Source: Eubacteriales bacterium (lineage in GTDB: Bacteria > Bacillota_A > Clostridia > Christensenellales > Aristaeellaceae). Taken from it: 5,750 nucleotides of DNA. Each line of letters begins with the position of its first letter. The stretch's first letter is position 1. The notes under the pieces are model-generated. The model saw nothing but the letters and a program-made list of their open reading frames with translations. It was not told the DNA's origin and ran no database searches. The stretch is taken from NCBI GenBank assembly GCA_028692205.1, contig JAQUXV010000189.1:1-5750 (forward strand). Reading direction: 5' to 3'. This document shows positions 5,108 to 5,750 of this stretch, piece after piece. Both the position numbers and the translations under genes were made by a program.

Positions 5108-5647
5108 ATGGCTTCAACCAACACGGCACGGAAGCGCATCCTTTTTTTCGCGCTGTTTGCTGCGGTAACGGCGGCAGTGTTTGCGGTGGACCGCGCGGCG
5201 AAAATACTGGCGATCGCCAACCTGCGCTTTGGCGAAGCGGTCGTTGTTCTGCCGGGCTTGTTGGAATGGCAGCTTACGCGCAACACAGGCATGGCGCTTG
5301 GTATTTTTGCCGGCCATCCGGCGCTGATATCCGTTTTGCCGGTGGCGGTGGTCGGCATTGGCTGGCTGGCGCTGCGCCGTTATCACGTTACACAGTACAT
5401 GCGAATCTGTACAGCGCTGATCCTCGGAGGGTTTCTGGGCAATCTTGTGGATCGTATCGCCATGGGCTTCGTGCTGGATATGGTTTACTTCCCTTGGATG
5501 CCGTGGTATGTCTGCAATCCGGCCGATATTGCCATCTGCTTCGGGGTGGCGATGCTGGCCGTTAGCTTGCTGGCACGCCCGCAGGATTGGGTGCTGAAAA
5601 AGGAGGCGACGGCGAATGAAACGAACCGCCCTGACGGCGGAGCGTGA
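5108..5647 (+). CDS. lspA: Lipoprotein signal peptidase (signal peptidase II)
   Basis: LspA is the membrane aspartic protease that cuts the signal peptide from prolipoproteins after the lipobox cysteine has been lipidated. The 179-residue protein has four likely membrane segments: about 10-27, 70-89, 98-114 and 138-156. Family motifs occur in order: the Asp28 segment VDRAAK (27-32), RNTGMALG (58-65), GGFLGNLVDR (107-116) with catalytic Asp115, and CNPADIAIC (136-144) with catalytic Asp140. Two motifs deviate slightly: NTGMALG where NxGAAFG is common, and CNPAD where FNxAD is common, but both catalytic aspartates are present. The ATG at 5108 is preferred because GGGAGG (5095-5100) lies 7 nt before it; an ATG at 5072 would add 12 residues and has no clear ribosome binding site. 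The end overlaps the next gene by 32 bp. It is divergent from the HTH regulator. Confidence 0.95.
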   Translation: MASTNTARKRILFFALFAAVTAAVFAVDRAAKILAIANLRFGEAVVVLPGLLEWQLTRNTGMALGIFAGHPALISVLPVAVVGIGWLALRRYHVTQYMRICTALILGGFLGNLVDRIAMGFVLDMVYFPWMPWYVCNPADIAICFGVAMLAVSLLARPQDWVLKKEATANETNRPDGGA

Positions 5648-5750
5648 CGGCCGGTTGGATGTGCTGGTTGCGGAAGCCTGCGGAGCTTCCCGTTCGCAGA
5701 TCGCCAAATGGATCGCTGGCGGGCTTTGCCGGGTGAACGGACAAACGGCA
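5616..5750 (+). CDS. RluD/RluA-family 23S rRNA pseudouridine synthase, N-terminal fragment (runs off window)
   Basis: Only the first 45 codons are inside the window and the frame stays open to the last base. The residues form the start of an S4-type RNA-binding domain: DGRLDVLVAE (11-20), SRSQIAKWIAGG (25-36) and CRVNGQ (38-43). This is the usual N-terminal module of large RluD-type pseudouridine synthases, which modify 23S rRNA; the catalytic domain would follow. The ATG at 5616 is supported by AGGAGG (5601-5606), 9 nt upstream and inside lspA. The gene overlaps the lspA end by 32 bp in another frame, suggesting translational coupling. In Bacillus and many relatives lspA is followed by an rluD-type gene and then pyrR. 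The S4 domain alone also occurs in other RNA-modifying enzymes; the lspA neighbour favours RluD. Confidence 0.85.
   Translation, partial: MKRTALTAERDGRLDVLVAEACGASRSQIAKWIAGGLCRVNGQTA

Overview
The window looks like a piece of a Bacillota genome, most likely class Clostridia and possibly a gut anaerobe. Five things point there: strong AGGAGG-type ribosome binding sites before almost every gene; the order rpsM-rpsK-rpsD-rpoA-rplQ with rpsD inside the alpha operon (in Bacillus rpsD lies elsewhere); a cysteine-containing (C+) S4; an enlarged L17 of a kind I associate with Clostridia; and lspA followed directly by an rluD-type pseudouridine synthase gene. The DNA is moderately GC-rich. The lineage is an inference from these traits, not from a database match.

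Region 1 (1-3421) is a complete alpha operon on the plus strand. An extended -10 promoter (68-96) starts a GC-rich leader of about 230 nt, rich in complementary segments, before rpsM. Then come rpsM (S13), rpsK (S11), rpsD (S4), rpoA (RNA polymerase alpha) and rplQ (L17), closed by a perfect 14-bp hairpin. Small intercistronic hairpins lie before rpoA and before rplQ. Bases 1-67 are AT-rich and hold no supportable gene; one short frame open from the window edge ends at a TAA at 25-27.

Region 2 (3422-3790) is non-coding and separates two convergent transcription units. Its only clear element is the hairpin terminator (3739-3776) of the minus-strand gene.

Region 3 (3791-4852, minus strand) encodes a 353-residue XRE-type helix-turn-helix regulator with a long, probably TPR-like helical C-terminal part. 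Its signal and targets are unknown.

Region 4 (4853-5107) is a divergent control region. It carries a good promoter for the regulator, a good extended -10 promoter for lspA, and between and over them short palindromes that could be operators.

Region 5 (5108-5750) holds lspA (lipoprotein signal peptidase) and the first 45 codons of an rluD-family gene, which starts inside the lspA end and runs off the window.

Together the genes are core translation, transcription and envelope functions plus one accessory regulator. I see no phage, IS, CRISPR or defence system. The most interesting unexplained signal is the rpsM leader, where two perfect helices interlock as a possible pseudoknot, a plausible site for S4 feedback control.
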